Positions 8,641-17,312 of a stretch of DNA of 64,000 bases are shown one piece after another. The DNA lies in the NCBI GenBank assembly GCA_020852255.1, contig JADZBD010000015.1, positions 124,001 through 188,000 on the forward strand, given 5' to 3'. The stretch comes from Bacteroidia bacterium (GTDB lineage: Bacteria; Bacteroidota; Bacteroidia; JADZBD01). The translations under genes were made by a program, and so were the position numbers. Within the stretch, counting starts at the first letter, position 1, and every line of letters begins with the position of its first letter. The notes under the pieces were generated by a model. That model made no database searches. It saw only the letters and a list, made by a program, of their open reading frames with translations, and had not been told where the DNA came from.

Positions 8641-10179
8641 ATGAACGAAGACCACTTTAAAAACATTATTTCGCACGCCAAAGAGTATGGCTTTATATTT
8701 CAAAGCTCAGAGATCTATGACGGTCTCAGTGCCGTATACGATTATGGTCAGAACGGGGCGGAATTAAAGAACAACCTGCGTCAGTACTGGTGGAAGAGCA
8801 TGGTACAGCTGCACGAGAACATTGTGGGGATTGATTCCGCCATTTTCATGCATCCCACCATTTGGAAGGCTTCAGGACATGTGGATGCATTTAACGATCC
8901 TTTGATTGACAACAAGGATTCAAAAAAACGATACCGGGCAGATGTACTCATTGAGGAGCATGTGGGAAAGATCGAGGCGAAGATGGAGAAAGAGGTGGAA
9001 AAAGCTGCCAAGCGTTTTGGAGAAACCTTTGATGAAAAGATGTACAGGGCTACCAACCCAAGGGTTCAGGAATATCAAAAGCAGGTTGACTCGATCAATG
9101 CCAAATTCAAGGATTGCCTTGATCGGGGTGATTTAGAAGGGGTCCGTCAGATTATTGTTGACTGTGAAATTGTGTGCCCGGTTTCCGGGTCAAGAAACTG
9201 GACGGAGGTGCGGCAGTTCAATCTTATGTTTTCTACCCAAATGGGCTCCGTGAGTGAAGATGCGGGCACCATTTATCTTCGACCGGAGACAGCGCAGGGT
9301 ATTTTTGTAAATTTTTTGAATGTGCAGAAGACCGGGAGGATGAAGATTCCGTTTGGTATTGCACAAACGGGAAAGGCGTTCCGCAACGAAATTGTTGCCA
9401 GGCAGTTTATATTCCGGATGAGGGAATTTGAACAAATGGAAATGCAGTTTTTTGTGAAGCCGGGAACCGAAATGGAGTGGTACCATCAATGGAAGGCAAC
9501 TCGCATGAAATGGCACCACAGTCTTGGGTTTCCTGAAAACAAATACCGTTTTCACGATCACCTGAAGCTGGCGCACTACGCGAACGCCGCCTGCGACATA
9601 GAATTTGAATTCCCGTTTGGTTTTAAAGAACTGGAAGGAATTCATTCCCGTACGGATTTTGACCTGGGCAGTCATGAGAAATTCTCCGGAAAGAAGTTGC
9701 AGTATTTCGATCCGGAGGAGAATAAGAGTTATGTGCCTTATGTGGTAGAAACGAGCATAGGATTAGACCGCTTGTTCCTGGCAACCTTATCCGCCTCGCT
9801 GAAAACAGAAAAGATCGATGACGGTTCAGAGCGTACGGTTCTTAGTCTGCCCCCTTTTCTTTCGCCTGTTAAAGCCGCTGTTTTACCATTGGTAAATAAG
9901 GACGGACTCCCGGAAAAAGCACGTGAAATCATGGATCTGCTGAAGTATGATCACAGGGTCTTCTATGAAGAAAAAGACACTATTGGGAAGCGTTACCGCC
10001 GGCAGGATGCTGTGGGTACTCCACTCTGTATTACGGTAGATCATCAAACGCTAACGGACCAAACAGTTACCATTCGTGATCGGGATACGATGAAGCAGGA
10101 GCGGGTTGCGCTATCTGCCTTGCGCGAGATCGTGGATAAGAAAGTGAGCTGGCGGGAGGCGTTGAGGACATCAAACTGA
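8641..10179 (+). CDS. glyS: Glycine--tRNA ligase (single-chain, dimeric type)
   Basis: Glycyl-tRNA synthetase charges tRNA-Gly with glycine and ATP in the cytoplasm. This is the class II alpha2 type (512 residues), not the alpha2beta2 type. Visible features are the N-terminal DYGQNGAELKNNLRQYWW segment, the LRPETAQGIFVNF motif, the motif 2 region FRNEIVARQFIFRMREFEQ, and the class II end GLDRLFLATL. The C-terminal anticodon-binding domain contains SPVKAAVLPL and YRRQDAVGTP. The start at 8641 (MNEDHFKN) is preferred. An in-frame ATG at 8596 would add 15 residues that do not look like the family and would overlap the predicted promoter. The gene converges on the adhesin-like gene with only 4 bp between the stops. 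Confidence 0.97.
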   Translation: MNEDHFKNIISHAKEYGFIFQSSEIYDGLSAVYDYGQNGAELKNNLRQYWWKSMVQLHENIVGIDSAIFMHPTIWKASGHVDAFNDPLIDNKDSKKRYRADVLIEEHVGKIEAKMEKEVEKAAKRFGETFDEKMYRATNPRVQEYQKQVDSINAKFKDCLDRGDLEGVRQIIVDCEIVCPVSGSRNWTEVRQFNLMFSTQMGSVSEDAGTIYLRPETAQGIFVNFLNVQKTGRMKIPFGIAQTGKAFRNEIVARQFIFRMREFEQMEMQFFVKPGTEMEWYHQWKATRMKWHHSLGFPENKYRFHDHLKLAHYANAACDIEFEFPFGFKELEGIHSRTDFDLGSHEKFSGKKLQYFDPEENKSYVPYVVETSIGLDRLFLATLSASLKTEKIDDGSERTVLSLPPFLSPVKAAVLPLVNKDGLPEKAREIMDLLKYDHRVFYEEKDTIGKRYRRQDAVGTPLCITVDHQTLTDQTVTIRDRDTMKQERVALSALREIVDKKVSWREALRTSN

Positions 10180-10183
10180 CGCC

Positions 10184-12733
10184 TTATCGAACCAGGTGAA
10201 AATAACCTGAATAGGTTGTTGATTGCCCATCTGCGTATTCTCCGGTGAGGAGATAATAGTAAACCCCCTCAGAAGCAGGAATACCACTCGCCGTAAAACC
10301 TTCCCACTGCATCTTGTCGCCCTGAAGATGAACGACCAAATTTCCCCACCGGTTATAGATGTCACATTTCATTTCAGACATTCCGGAATTAGGAAATAAC
10401 AGAACATCATTTATCCCATCTCCGTTCGGTGTAAAAATGTTCGGGTAATATGTACCGAATACTCTTAAACATAAAGTTGTATCAACCCTACACCCAATAG
10501 TATTAAGCAAAGTAAAATCAAAACAAGCAATTCCTGTGTCCTGGGCGAAAAAGCACCAGCTACTGACTGGTGATTGGGTTAAATTAGTTAGAATATAACT
10601 GGTTGATTGTGTATTAAGGGAGTTCTGATCAATACATAACTCCTCCCCTAAATGGATGATTGAATCCGGGCTGCTCAGGGTTAAAATTGGTTGAGGGGGG
10701 GGATACGGCGTGACGGTAAAAGAAACTGGATTCGAAGGACAGTTGTTAACATCCGTCACGGACAATGTGTATGTAGTTTGGGAAGAAGGAGATGCCCAAA
10801 ATGCGTTTCCATTAGACCCTTGGGGCATCCACGTGTAAGAATACCCGGGATTACCACCCGTTGCGTTAGCTATAAACAGAACACTGTCTCCCATGCAGAT
10901 ATTTGTGTCCTGAATGGCGCTCAAAACCAATGGAAAAGGAGACATGACTTGCACGGTGTCCTTTACCATGCACCCGTTGGAATCCGTGACTGCTACAGTG
11001 TACTGTCCCGCACCCAAGCCAGTTGGAGAGGCGGTTGAAAGCGACCCCGGCATCCATACATAGCTATACGGCGGATCGCCACCACTAGGCAATACTAGTG
11101 CTGTGCCGTTACTATACATGTAACAAGAAACATTTGTGGCGTTGCTGCTCAAGGACAGTGGTGTTGCGGGTTGCGAAACCTGAAAATTAGCCGTGTCAAC
11201 ACAACCAGCTGCATCAGTTACCAGTACTGAGTAGGTGCCTGCGCAAAGGCCCGAGGAGGTGAACGTTGTGGAGCCGTTCTGCCATAAAAAAGAGTACGGT
11301 GCAGAACCACCGAAAGGATTTGCATAAGCAAACCCGTTGCAACTACCATTGCATGTAGCAGAGGCAACGATCAGATTTGATTGCAATACCGGAGGCTCTG
11401 TTAATGAGATTAGTGGCTGAATTACACAACCATTAGCATCCGTAATTGAAACGGAATAAGCTCCTGCTGGTATTCCTGATATAAAGTTAGTAGTTGCGCC
11501 AGTCGACCATAAATATGAATATGGGGGTGTACCTCCCAGAGGTGAAACAATAATACTTCCGTTTGTGCTACCATAACAAGTTGGAATGACTAACTGAGGA
11601 TTTAAAATTCCCAATCCGGTTGGGGAAGTTATTAAAACGCTATCAGTGACCTTATAATTGCATCCAGAAGCGTCAGTAACTACGATCGTGTAACTTCCCG
11701 CCGATAATCCCGTTGCCGACTGTGTTGTTTGAACAGGGTTAGTCGACCATGAATAAGAATATGGTGGAATCCCCAAGCTGGGATAAGTAGTAGCTGTCCC
11801 CGTAGCATTACCGAAACAATCTGCCGGTAAGCTATCTGTAAATGTTAGAAGTACAGGAAGGTTATTGCAATTGAGGCAACAAGTTGATCTGGAATATGCC
11901 CATTTTACTGCAGCAGAGTAACATTCTGTTGAAGACATGGTTGTGCCAAAGTGAAAGTGAAGCGGTCCGGGTTGAACATAAGATATCCTGGTTGTATCAA
12001 TTAGCGTCCACATTCCTGGAGTTGAATTAACAGTTGACCCTGGAAACACCGTTTGAAACGGATAGGTTTCAACGTCTGAAAGGATTATCCCCTGCCTTGA
12101 ATAACTGCTATTACAAGGTAGAGACAAACCTGAGAAGAATTGTGCATAAGCCCCTGGAACATTTTTCCTGATCTCCGGACCCTCTATTAATAGAAGCTCA
12201 CCATTCCAGGTTGAAATAGTTGTGTCTCTGTAAACAACTATAATGCTGGCTCCATCCATATCATTATTTGGGTCGGTCAGTATTGTCGGTAACCCGGAAA
12301 TCACATACGAACCATTGCCACAGATCACAGAAGTAATATCTGCTTTGTAAAGATATGTCCCAGAAAAACCCCAACACTTATCTGTATCGCTTCCGGTAAT
12401 ATTCAATGGAATACTGAAACTTGACAAGGCAGGATTGGTAATATTCAATGTTACAGGAACCCCATTTCCTGAGGATTGGGCATAGAAAAAGGCTCGTTCA
12501 ATGATCGCGCTCGAAGGTATTCCGGTTAAATTCATGCCCGCAGGTTGTAAAACTCCGGTTAGAGTGCCTCTTTGCGCAAGTGTTACGGAAGCAGTAGTGT
12601 ACCCAAGGCCGCACTTTTTAATGTAGAAGGCGCTGTCGGAACGAGCTGATAATGAATATGTAAAAAGAAAGGTGATGATTAAAAAGATCATTCCCTTTGA
12701 AATCAACACCTTCCCAAAATTAAACGCACTCAT
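10184..12733 (-). CDS. SprB-repeat adhesin-like protein with T9SS type B (gliding motility-associated) C-terminal domain
   Basis: This is a secreted protein of 849 residues. A hydrophobic signal segment lies at about 15-32, and a second possible start, M15, would give a cleaner signal peptide. A beta-rich N-terminal domain (about 35-290, DUF3344-like in appearance) is followed by four SprB-type repeats (about 298-370, 377-445, 450-520, 527-597). These have GGxPPYSYxW, TGLxAGxYxVxVTDxNGC and related motifs. A PKD-like segment follows. The T9SS type B domain at about 765-849 has NIFTPNGDGINDVL, IYNRWG and EGVYYYLLTG. SprB itself is the mobile surface adhesin of gliding Flavobacterium, so a role in adhesion is inferred. 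A C8 tract lies at codons 678-680. The gene is 12 bp downstream of the small T9SS gene, and both are visibly AT-richer than their neighbours. Confidence 0.9.
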   Translation of the reverse strand: MSAFNFGKVLISKGMIFLIITFLFTYSLSARSDSAFYIKKCGLGYTTASVTLAQRGTLTGVLQPAGMNLTGIPSSAIIERAFFYAQSSGNGVPVTLNITNPALSSFSIPLNITGSDTDKCWGFSGTYLYKADITSVICGNGSYVISGLPTILTDPNNDMDGASIIVVYRDTTISTWNGELLLIEGPEIRKNVPGAYAQFFSGLSLPCNSSYSRQGIILSDVETYPFQTVFPGSTVNSTPGMWTLIDTTRISYVQPGPLHFHFGTTMSSTECYSAAVKWAYSRSTCCLNCNNLPVLLTFTDSLPADCFGNATGTATTYPSLGIPPYSYSWSTNPVQTTQSATGLSAGSYTIVVTDASGCNYKVTDSVLITSPTGLGILNPQLVIPTCYGSTNGSIIVSPLGGTPPYSYLWSTGATTNFISGIPAGAYSVSITDANGCVIQPLISLTEPPVLQSNLIVASATCNGSCNGFAYANPFGGSAPYSFLWQNGSTTFTSSGLCAGTYSVLVTDAAGCVDTANFQVSQPATPLSLSSNATNVSCYMYSNGTALVLPSGGDPPYSYVWMPGSLSTASPTGLGAGQYTVAVTDSNGCMVKDTVQVMSPFPLVLSAIQDTNICMGDSVLFIANATGGNPGYSYTWMPQGSNGNAFWASPSSQTTYTLSVTDVNNCPSNPVSFTVTPYPPPQPILTLSSPDSIIHLGEELCIDQNSLNTQSTSYILTNLTQSPVSSWCFFAQDTGIACFDFTLLNTIGCRVDTTLCLRVFGTYYPNIFTPNGDGINDVLLFPNSGMSEMKCDIYNRWGNLVVHLQGDKMQWEGFTASGIPASEGVYYYLLTGEYADGQSTTYSGYFHLVR
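10695..10702 (-). repeat. C8 homopolymer inside the adhesin coding region
   Basis: Eight consecutive C on the coding strand encode Pro678-Pro680. Gain or loss of one or two bases would shift the frame ahead of the T9SS type B sorting domain. Such a product could not be secreted and anchored normally. Confidence 0.8.
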
Positions 12734-12745
12734 AAGATAAATATA

Positions 12746-13366
12746 CTACTCCTTGAGGACTTTATCAAATAACAATACTTTGTCTCCACACACCACCTGA
12801 ATGAAATATAGCCCATTGGATTGATTGCGAATATCGATAGAAACTACTCCTTCCTTTGCCGTTTGCTCTTGAATCAATTCGCCAACAGAATTGTAAACTC
12901 TAACGGATTTTAACTCGCTTGAAGCGGGCAACTTCAGGTTAAATTCTCCTCCAGAAGGGTTAGGAAAGATCGTAATTTCTGAATTCGGCTTAGTTGGTGC
13001 TTCAAGAATATCCCCAATCCTGCAGCAAGAAAGGTCCTGCCTGTAAGTTACAGTCACCGCATCTGTGGCATATCCACATGTTTGATGAGTTACTGTAACA
13101 GTATAGGTGGTTGTAGCACCCGGTGCAGCAGTTGGATTAGCGACAGTTGTACTACTTAAGCCTGTTGACGGAGACCAGCTGTAACTAAACAATGTACATG
13201 AACATCCTGTAGAACTCCCGGTTGGACTTCCGCCAATAGTTGGTGGTGCACAACATGGCATTTGAATTGTGTTTGGTCCTGCATCTGCTACAATTGTACA
13301 TTGAGCATTGACAAAGACTGCACTAAAGATTATTAGAGCAGTCAATATTAGCTTTGTGTTTTTCAT
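12746..13366 (-). CDS. Small secreted protein with PKD-like segment and T9SS type A sorting domain
   Basis: This is a 206-residue exported protein. Its signal peptide ends near VNAQ (residue 21). A cysteine-rich stretch (MPCCAPP, TGCSCTL) is followed by a PKD/Ig-like unit (WSPSTGLSSTTVANPTA, TTYTVTVTHQTC). The C-terminal T9SS type A domain starts at about residue 132 (ITIFPNPSGGEFNLKL) and ends with LYFIQVVCGDKVLL. The first half repeats a motif seen in the PKD-like part of the large T9SS protein at 102-4214. It is the first gene of an operon with the SprB-repeat protein. The function is unknown, and a surface partner of that adhesin is only a guess from context. The predicted promoter carries a G8 tract in its spacer. 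Confidence 0.85.
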   Translation of the reverse strand: MKNTKLILTALIIFSAVFVNAQCTIVADAGPNTIQMPCCAPPTIGGSPTGSSTGCSCTLFSYSWSPSTGLSSTTVANPTAAPGATTTYTVTVTHQTCGYATDAVTVTYRQDLSCCRIGDILEAPTKPNSEITIFPNPSGGEFNLKLPASSELKSVRVYNSVGELIQEQTAKEGVVSIDIRNQSNGLYFIQVVCGDKVLLFDKVLKE

Positions 13367-13438
13367 TTTTCACATATTTATGCCCTTCACAAGCCAAAAG
13401 GGATTTGGCTAAAAATTAAATGTCGCGAACATTTTTGC

Positions 13439-13471
13439 CAAACATATGAACAAGGGGGGGGCATTTCCAAA
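13439..13471 (-). promoter_or_regulatory. Predicted promoter with a G8 tract in the -33/-7 spacer
   Basis: On the minus strand the -33 element TTTG (13468-13471) and the -7 element TATGTTTG (13439-13446, an exact TAnnTTTG) are separated by 21 nt. The spacer contains a run of eight C (G8 at 13454-13461 on the plus strand). It would drive the operon 13366 to 10184 with a leader of about 65 nt. Length change in the run would alter the -33/-7 spacing directly. Confidence 0.65.
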
Positions 13472-13619
13472 AATATTTTTTGCGGAAATCCGTAGGACAA
13501 AAAATGTATAAATGAAAACGGCCGAAATTAAAGGGCCAAACGACTTCACTTAATAGAAGTTAGAAGAAAATCAATAAATGAAAAGAAGAAGAAAAATATT
13601 TTAAATTTATTTGGGTGTC

Positions 13620-14702
13620 CTAATAAACATACGCTTTCCCCTCCCACAACGCATTCACGGTATTGATTCCGGTGGTGTATAAAACCACATCATGGAAGAG
13701 AGAAAGATCGCGGATCTTTTCAGTGGTAAGATTGCGTTTCAATTCTCCGGCAGAGAAAATCGCCAGCTTCTCGTAGTAATCCATGTACACCAGCTGGCTT
13801 TGGATCATCCCATAAGATTTTGGTAAATAATTCTCCAATTCATATTCCTTCCCGTCATAAAACACTTTGAACTGATTTCCCATCATGTAGCTCACCAGGT
13901 TATCGCGTGCAATCAGATTGGTGGGTTCAAACTGCGAGATCTGCTGTGTTTTTCCCTTGTAAAAAATCTTAAAGTTCCCATTGTAATCCAGGTACGCCAC
14001 CGTATTGTCAGAGGTATATGAATACTTCGGAATCTGAGATTCCAGGTCGTAGATCATTCCATTGTAAAAACATTTGAAGTTCTGATCAAAATTATCAGTC
14101 CACACCAGAATGTTCGCCCCTCCCTGCCATTTTCCCGGATGATCTACGCCCATGTCCCAGATTTCATTCTTCCAAAGTAATTTCAGATTGTATCCGGCAT
14201 CTGTCCATGAAAACATATTCTTCTCCATGCGGTATGTCCTGATAGTAGTGGTTTCTACCTCCCGGCTGATCTCTACGGTTGTATCGCGCAGGGTAATCTC
14301 CAGGATGCTTCCCGGCTGCTTTATCACCCTCAGAATACTGTCTCTTGCATCCGCCTTGCACCAGTCGCAAATCTCGGTGGTTATTCCGCTTCTGAAAAGA
14401 TATACATGCTTGGCGTATTCATACACCACAAAATCCTCTCCCACATGATAATAATCAAAATATTCCGTAATAAGTTTTTTCTTCCCTCCGTAGAATGCTT
14501 TCAGCTTTTCATCGTTTGAAACATACACCACGAAATGACGGGTTACTTTAAAGTCATTCACCTTCAGGTTCTCAGCTTCCCAGAACATTCCATGATCAAA
14601 GACAATAAAATAACTTCGGTAATCGTGAAAAGCCGCAAGGCCCTGTGCGGAAGAAGAGAAATCTCCGAAAGAGCAAATCAATATGATGATGAATATCCTC
14701 AT
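13620..14702 (-). CDS. Exported protein of unknown function with repeated FYxGK motifs, possible beta-propeller
   Basis: I do not recognise a named family. The product has 360 residues from ATG 14702; a GTG at 14711 in the same frame is less likely. A signal peptide ends near SSSAQG. The body contains about six repeats of roughly 45-50 residues centred on an aromatic-rich strand: LKAFYGGKK, FKCFYNGM, FKIFYKGK, FKVFYDGK, LAIFSAGE and a final NALWEGKAYVY. They alternate with VAYLDY/LVSYMM/LVYMDY-type strands. This periodicity suggests a beta-propeller, with the last strand at the C-terminus perhaps closing the ring. It is the last gene of the envelope thioredoxin-fold operon, 50 bp after the Omp28-like lipoprotein. 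A REP-like palindrome lies just before its start. Confidence 0.8.
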   Translation of the reverse strand: MRIFIIILICSFGDFSSSAQGLAAFHDYRSYFIVFDHGMFWEAENLKVNDFKVTRHFVVYVSNDEKLKAFYGGKKKLITEYFDYYHVGEDFVVYEYAKHVYLFRSGITTEICDWCKADARDSILRVIKQPGSILEITLRDTTVEISREVETTTIRTYRMEKNMFSWTDAGYNLKLLWKNEIWDMGVDHPGKWQGGANILVWTDNFDQNFKCFYNGMIYDLESQIPKYSYTSDNTVAYLDYNGNFKIFYKGKTQQISQFEPTNLIARDNLVSYMMGNQFKVFYDGKEYELENYLPKSYGMIQSQLVYMDYYEKLAIFSAGELKRNLTTEKIRDLSLFHDVVLYTTGINTVNALWEGKAYVY

Positions 14703-14703
14703 A

Positions 14704-14743
14704 GGCCTCACCCCCGTCTCCTCTCCACCGGGTGGAGAGGGGG
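14704..14743. repeat. REP-like palindromic element between two operon genes
   Basis: CCTCTCCACC at 14720-14729 pairs with GGTGGAGAGG at 14731-14740, with G-rich flanks. On the minus strand the palindrome is followed by GGGGGTGAGGCC, directly before the ATG at 14702. This pattern resembles the repetitive extragenic palindromes of Bacteroidota genomes. Only one copy is seen here, so the repeat call is from recognition rather than counting. Confidence 0.5.
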
Positions 14744-14752
14744 GAAGTTATT

Positions 14753-15622
14753 TTATCTTACTCGCACTTCCTCCGCCTGGATTACCTGGCGGTAGGTAGG
14801 AGAAGCAGAATTGTCGTCATAGAAAAACGCTACGATGTGGCACTTGGTGTCGTCACAGGCAATATTTCCGTAAGTGTTTTGGATGGTATAATTAAAGGGT
14901 GTGATGATGCTGTCTCCGGCCATAACCGTGGTAGAAATAAGTGTGTCTCCCCAAGCGGGTGTAATATTATCCCTTAGCACGTGTCGGTGCATGTAAGTCA
15001 TCACATCCGGCGGAATCGCATTATTATCTAACTGCGGAGCTATGATACTGTCCTGCATCAGTACCATTACCAGTTTATAGAGGCCGGTAAAATTCTCATA
15101 GAATTTAGTCTTCAGAGTTCCGGTGATGGTTCTGGTGCTTGAATTATACGTGTGATCAATAGTTAGGTAAGCGTCTGGCAGTGCCGTTACCATTGTATCT
15201 ACAAAAGAAGTCCAGGCTCCCCAGGGAATATTATGCGCAGCAGTCGGGAACCCAAGCCTGTTAATCATTCCACTTGGTGTAACCACCAGGTTAAAACCGG
15301 TAAGGCCAAACCAGGTATCTCCAACGGTGGTGGTAAAATTATTGGTATATGGGGCCGATGAAACTGTGGAAAGAAATCCGGCATGCACGCTCAGGATCAC
15401 TACCTGCTCACCATAGGCATCATGCAATTGCTGGGCCATTACTGCTGCGGGCGGACAGGTACCACAGCGGTGACCGGTATAATCTTCAATAAGAATCTTT
15501 CTGCGTTCTACTTCAGGTCCCGGTGTTGGATTTCCGCTGGTGTTTTGAACCGGGCTCTTCACGTAATCACAGGATACGAAAAAAAAGAGTGTAAGTCCGA
15601 AAAGGGTATGTAAGTGTTTCAT
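14753..15622 (-). CDS. Omp28-related lipoprotein with thioredoxin-like CxxC
   Basis: This is a 289-residue protein with a lipoprotein signal (FFFVSC, Cys18 predicted lipidated). It is followed by an Omp28-type domain that starts as a thioredoxin-like fold: ILIEDYTGHRCGTCPPA with the pair Cys53/Cys56, then VVILSVHAGFLS and a TPSG segment in the cis-Pro position. Omp28 family members are outer-membrane lipoproteins first described in Porphyromonas. The CxxC suggests a thiol-redox or cargo-binding role, but no substrate can be read from the sequence. It starts 11 bp after the DUF6029-like gene and belongs to the same minus-strand operon as the TlpA-like protein and the two T9SS-sorted Omp28 proteins. 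Confidence 0.88.
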   Translation of the reverse strand: MKHLHTLFGLTLFFFVSCDYVKSPVQNTSGNPTPGPEVERRKILIEDYTGHRCGTCPPAAVMAQQLHDAYGEQVVILSVHAGFLSTVSSAPYTNNFTTTVGDTWFGLTGFNLVVTPSGMINRLGFPTAAHNIPWGAWTSFVDTMVTALPDAYLTIDHTYNSSTRTITGTLKTKFYENFTGLYKLVMVLMQDSIIAPQLDNNAIPPDVMTYMHRHVLRDNITPAWGDTLISTTVMAGDSIITPFNYTIQNTYGNIACDDTKCHIVAFFYDDNSASPTYRQVIQAEEVRVR

Positions 15623-15633
15623 GCGTACAAAAG

Positions 15634-17292
15634 TTAGAAACTGGTACTGATCTGAAATGTAAATCCGTTACTGGCAGGAACATACCTGCAAACCCCTCCA
15701 ACACAAAAAATCCCGGCTCTTTGCTTCCCGTATCCCAGGGTCATGCGTGTGGCATTCTTTACATATCCCACAGAACCATTGAAATAATGAATCCTGTTGG
15801 TGTATGCTCCTGTTGTATCCTTAACGGGATTATTGTAATTGTATTGATCTGTTGCCGCAAAGAAAAACCGCTCTCCAAGGGTAAACTCTGCAAGTCCCTG
15901 AACCCAACTCATGTCCTCCTGCTTTTTACTCAGATGTTGCGCCTCAATTCTTAAGGCGTTTTCGTCCGACACCCTGAACGTGAGATCTGCAACAAAAATA
16001 TGGCTGAAAAAATCCCCGTGGCCGGGTTTTCCCTGGATCACGGCGATATCGTACTGCTGGTAGGAATACAGAAAGGTTCCCTTCACTTTTTTGGTGAACT
16101 TTTTGGTGATCTCAATATTCAGATCCTGGAAATAGATATTATCTCCGGGAGGAAAATATCCGGCTTCATATCCGATCAGGGAAATGGTATCGTTCAATTG
16201 GGTGGTATCCAGTGCATGAGAGGCAGAATAATTTATAGCCAGGTCCATGCCGTATTTTCCACCCAGTTTAGTTTCCTTCTTGAATTTATACATGAATTCG
16301 GCCTGATAGCCCAGCTCCCCGTTATTTTGGGAGGCATACGGATGGAAAGCCATCAGTCCGTACGTATGCTGCCGTACAAGGGCGGGATTAAAGTTTATAG
16401 TGCTGAAATTTCCATTGGCATCCCTGTCAGATTTATAAGACATGTTGTCAATCCGCTTCACTCCCACTAAAAACCCAATACCCTTTTTTGAATAACTGGC
16501 CTGTACAATAGCTCCTTCGCCGTGATTGTAAATATATCCGTTATCGTTGCTGGGATCATTGATTTTGTAGGCATATTCCGCATTGATCTTAAAATTGCCA
16601 TGGCTGATGATAAATCTTCCTGCGCTGAGGCCAACATTTTGGGGAAGGATCAGGTTGGGATTGCCATCGGCCTGAAATTTAGAAACAAAACTTCCGCCCA
16701 GGATCACTTTGGTTTTCTTCTCTTCCCATTTTTTCACAAACTCATTCAGATTCAGTTCTCCGTCGAGTCCACGAACCAATCCCGAGTAATTGAAAAACTT
16801 TCGCTGACGACCGATCAAACCTTTCAGGTACACCCCTTTTACCGGTTTAAAGATCACCCTCACCCCATCCAGTGAATTATCAATCCCCAGTCCGCGCTCT
16901 TCGTAAATACGCAAAGACAACCCGTTTCCGAATTGCTCATAAAAATTTCCCACGGTCACTTCAAGGTCGTCCACTTTATAGCTGGCATACCGGATGGCAA
17001 TGCCGGTTCCCTTGTACCCGGGATCATATCCCTGCAGCACATTCAGGTAAGACTCATAGCGAACCCCGGCGTTAAAATGGCCACGGGTATACGTGAGGTT
17101 GCAATATCCGTTAAAGAGCCACTTTTCCGGAACTTCCGGTGCGCCTATGGCGGAATCAGGATTGTAATATTGGCCGGTGGATTCAAAACTCCCGCGGATC
17201 TCACCGGAATTATTCGGTGCGGGAGTGTTTTCTTGGGAGTAGGTGAATGTGGAAATGCTCAGGGTTAAGACAAGGATCGCTGCCTTTTTCAC
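15634..17292 (-). CDS. DUF6029-like outer-membrane beta-barrel protein
   Basis: This is a 552-residue protein with a GTG start and a signal peptide (about 1-20). Its body consists of alternating amphipathic strands typical of an outer-membrane barrel (GYCNLTYTRGHFNAGVRYES, LKGLIGRQRKFF), and it ends in aromatic Phe (QISTSF). I recognise it as the DUF6029 family, a Bacteroidota-restricted barrel often next to thioredoxin-like genes. It lies between the Omp28-like lipoprotein (11 bp) and the TlpA-like protein (20 bp). A structural or export partner of these redox proteins is a context inference. No catalytic motif is visible. Confidence 0.8.
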   Translation of the reverse strand: MKKAAILVLTLSISTFTYSQENTPAPNNSGEIRGSFESTGQYYNPDSAIGAPEVPEKWLFNGYCNLTYTRGHFNAGVRYESYLNVLQGYDPGYKGTGIAIRYASYKVDDLEVTVGNFYEQFGNGLSLRIYEERGLGIDNSLDGVRVIFKPVKGVYLKGLIGRQRKFFNYSGLVRGLDGELNLNEFVKKWEEKKTKVILGGSFVSKFQADGNPNLILPQNVGLSAGRFIISHGNFKINAEYAYKINDPSNDNGYIYNHGEGAIVQASYSKKGIGFLVGVKRIDNMSYKSDRDANGNFSTINFNPALVRQHTYGLMAFHPYASQNNGELGYQAEFMYKFKKETKLGGKYGMDLAINYSASHALDTTQLNDTISLIGYEAGYFPPGDNIYFQDLNIEITKKFTKKVKGTFLYSYQQYDIAVIQGKPGHGDFFSHIFVADLTFRVSDENALRIEAQHLSKKQEDMSWVQGLAEFTLGERFFFAATDQYNYNNPVKDTTGAYTNRIHYFNGSVGYVKNATRMTLGYGKQRAGIFCVGGVCRYVPASNGFTFQISTSF

Positions 17293-17312
17293 AAACAGGT
17301 TTTTAAGGTTTA

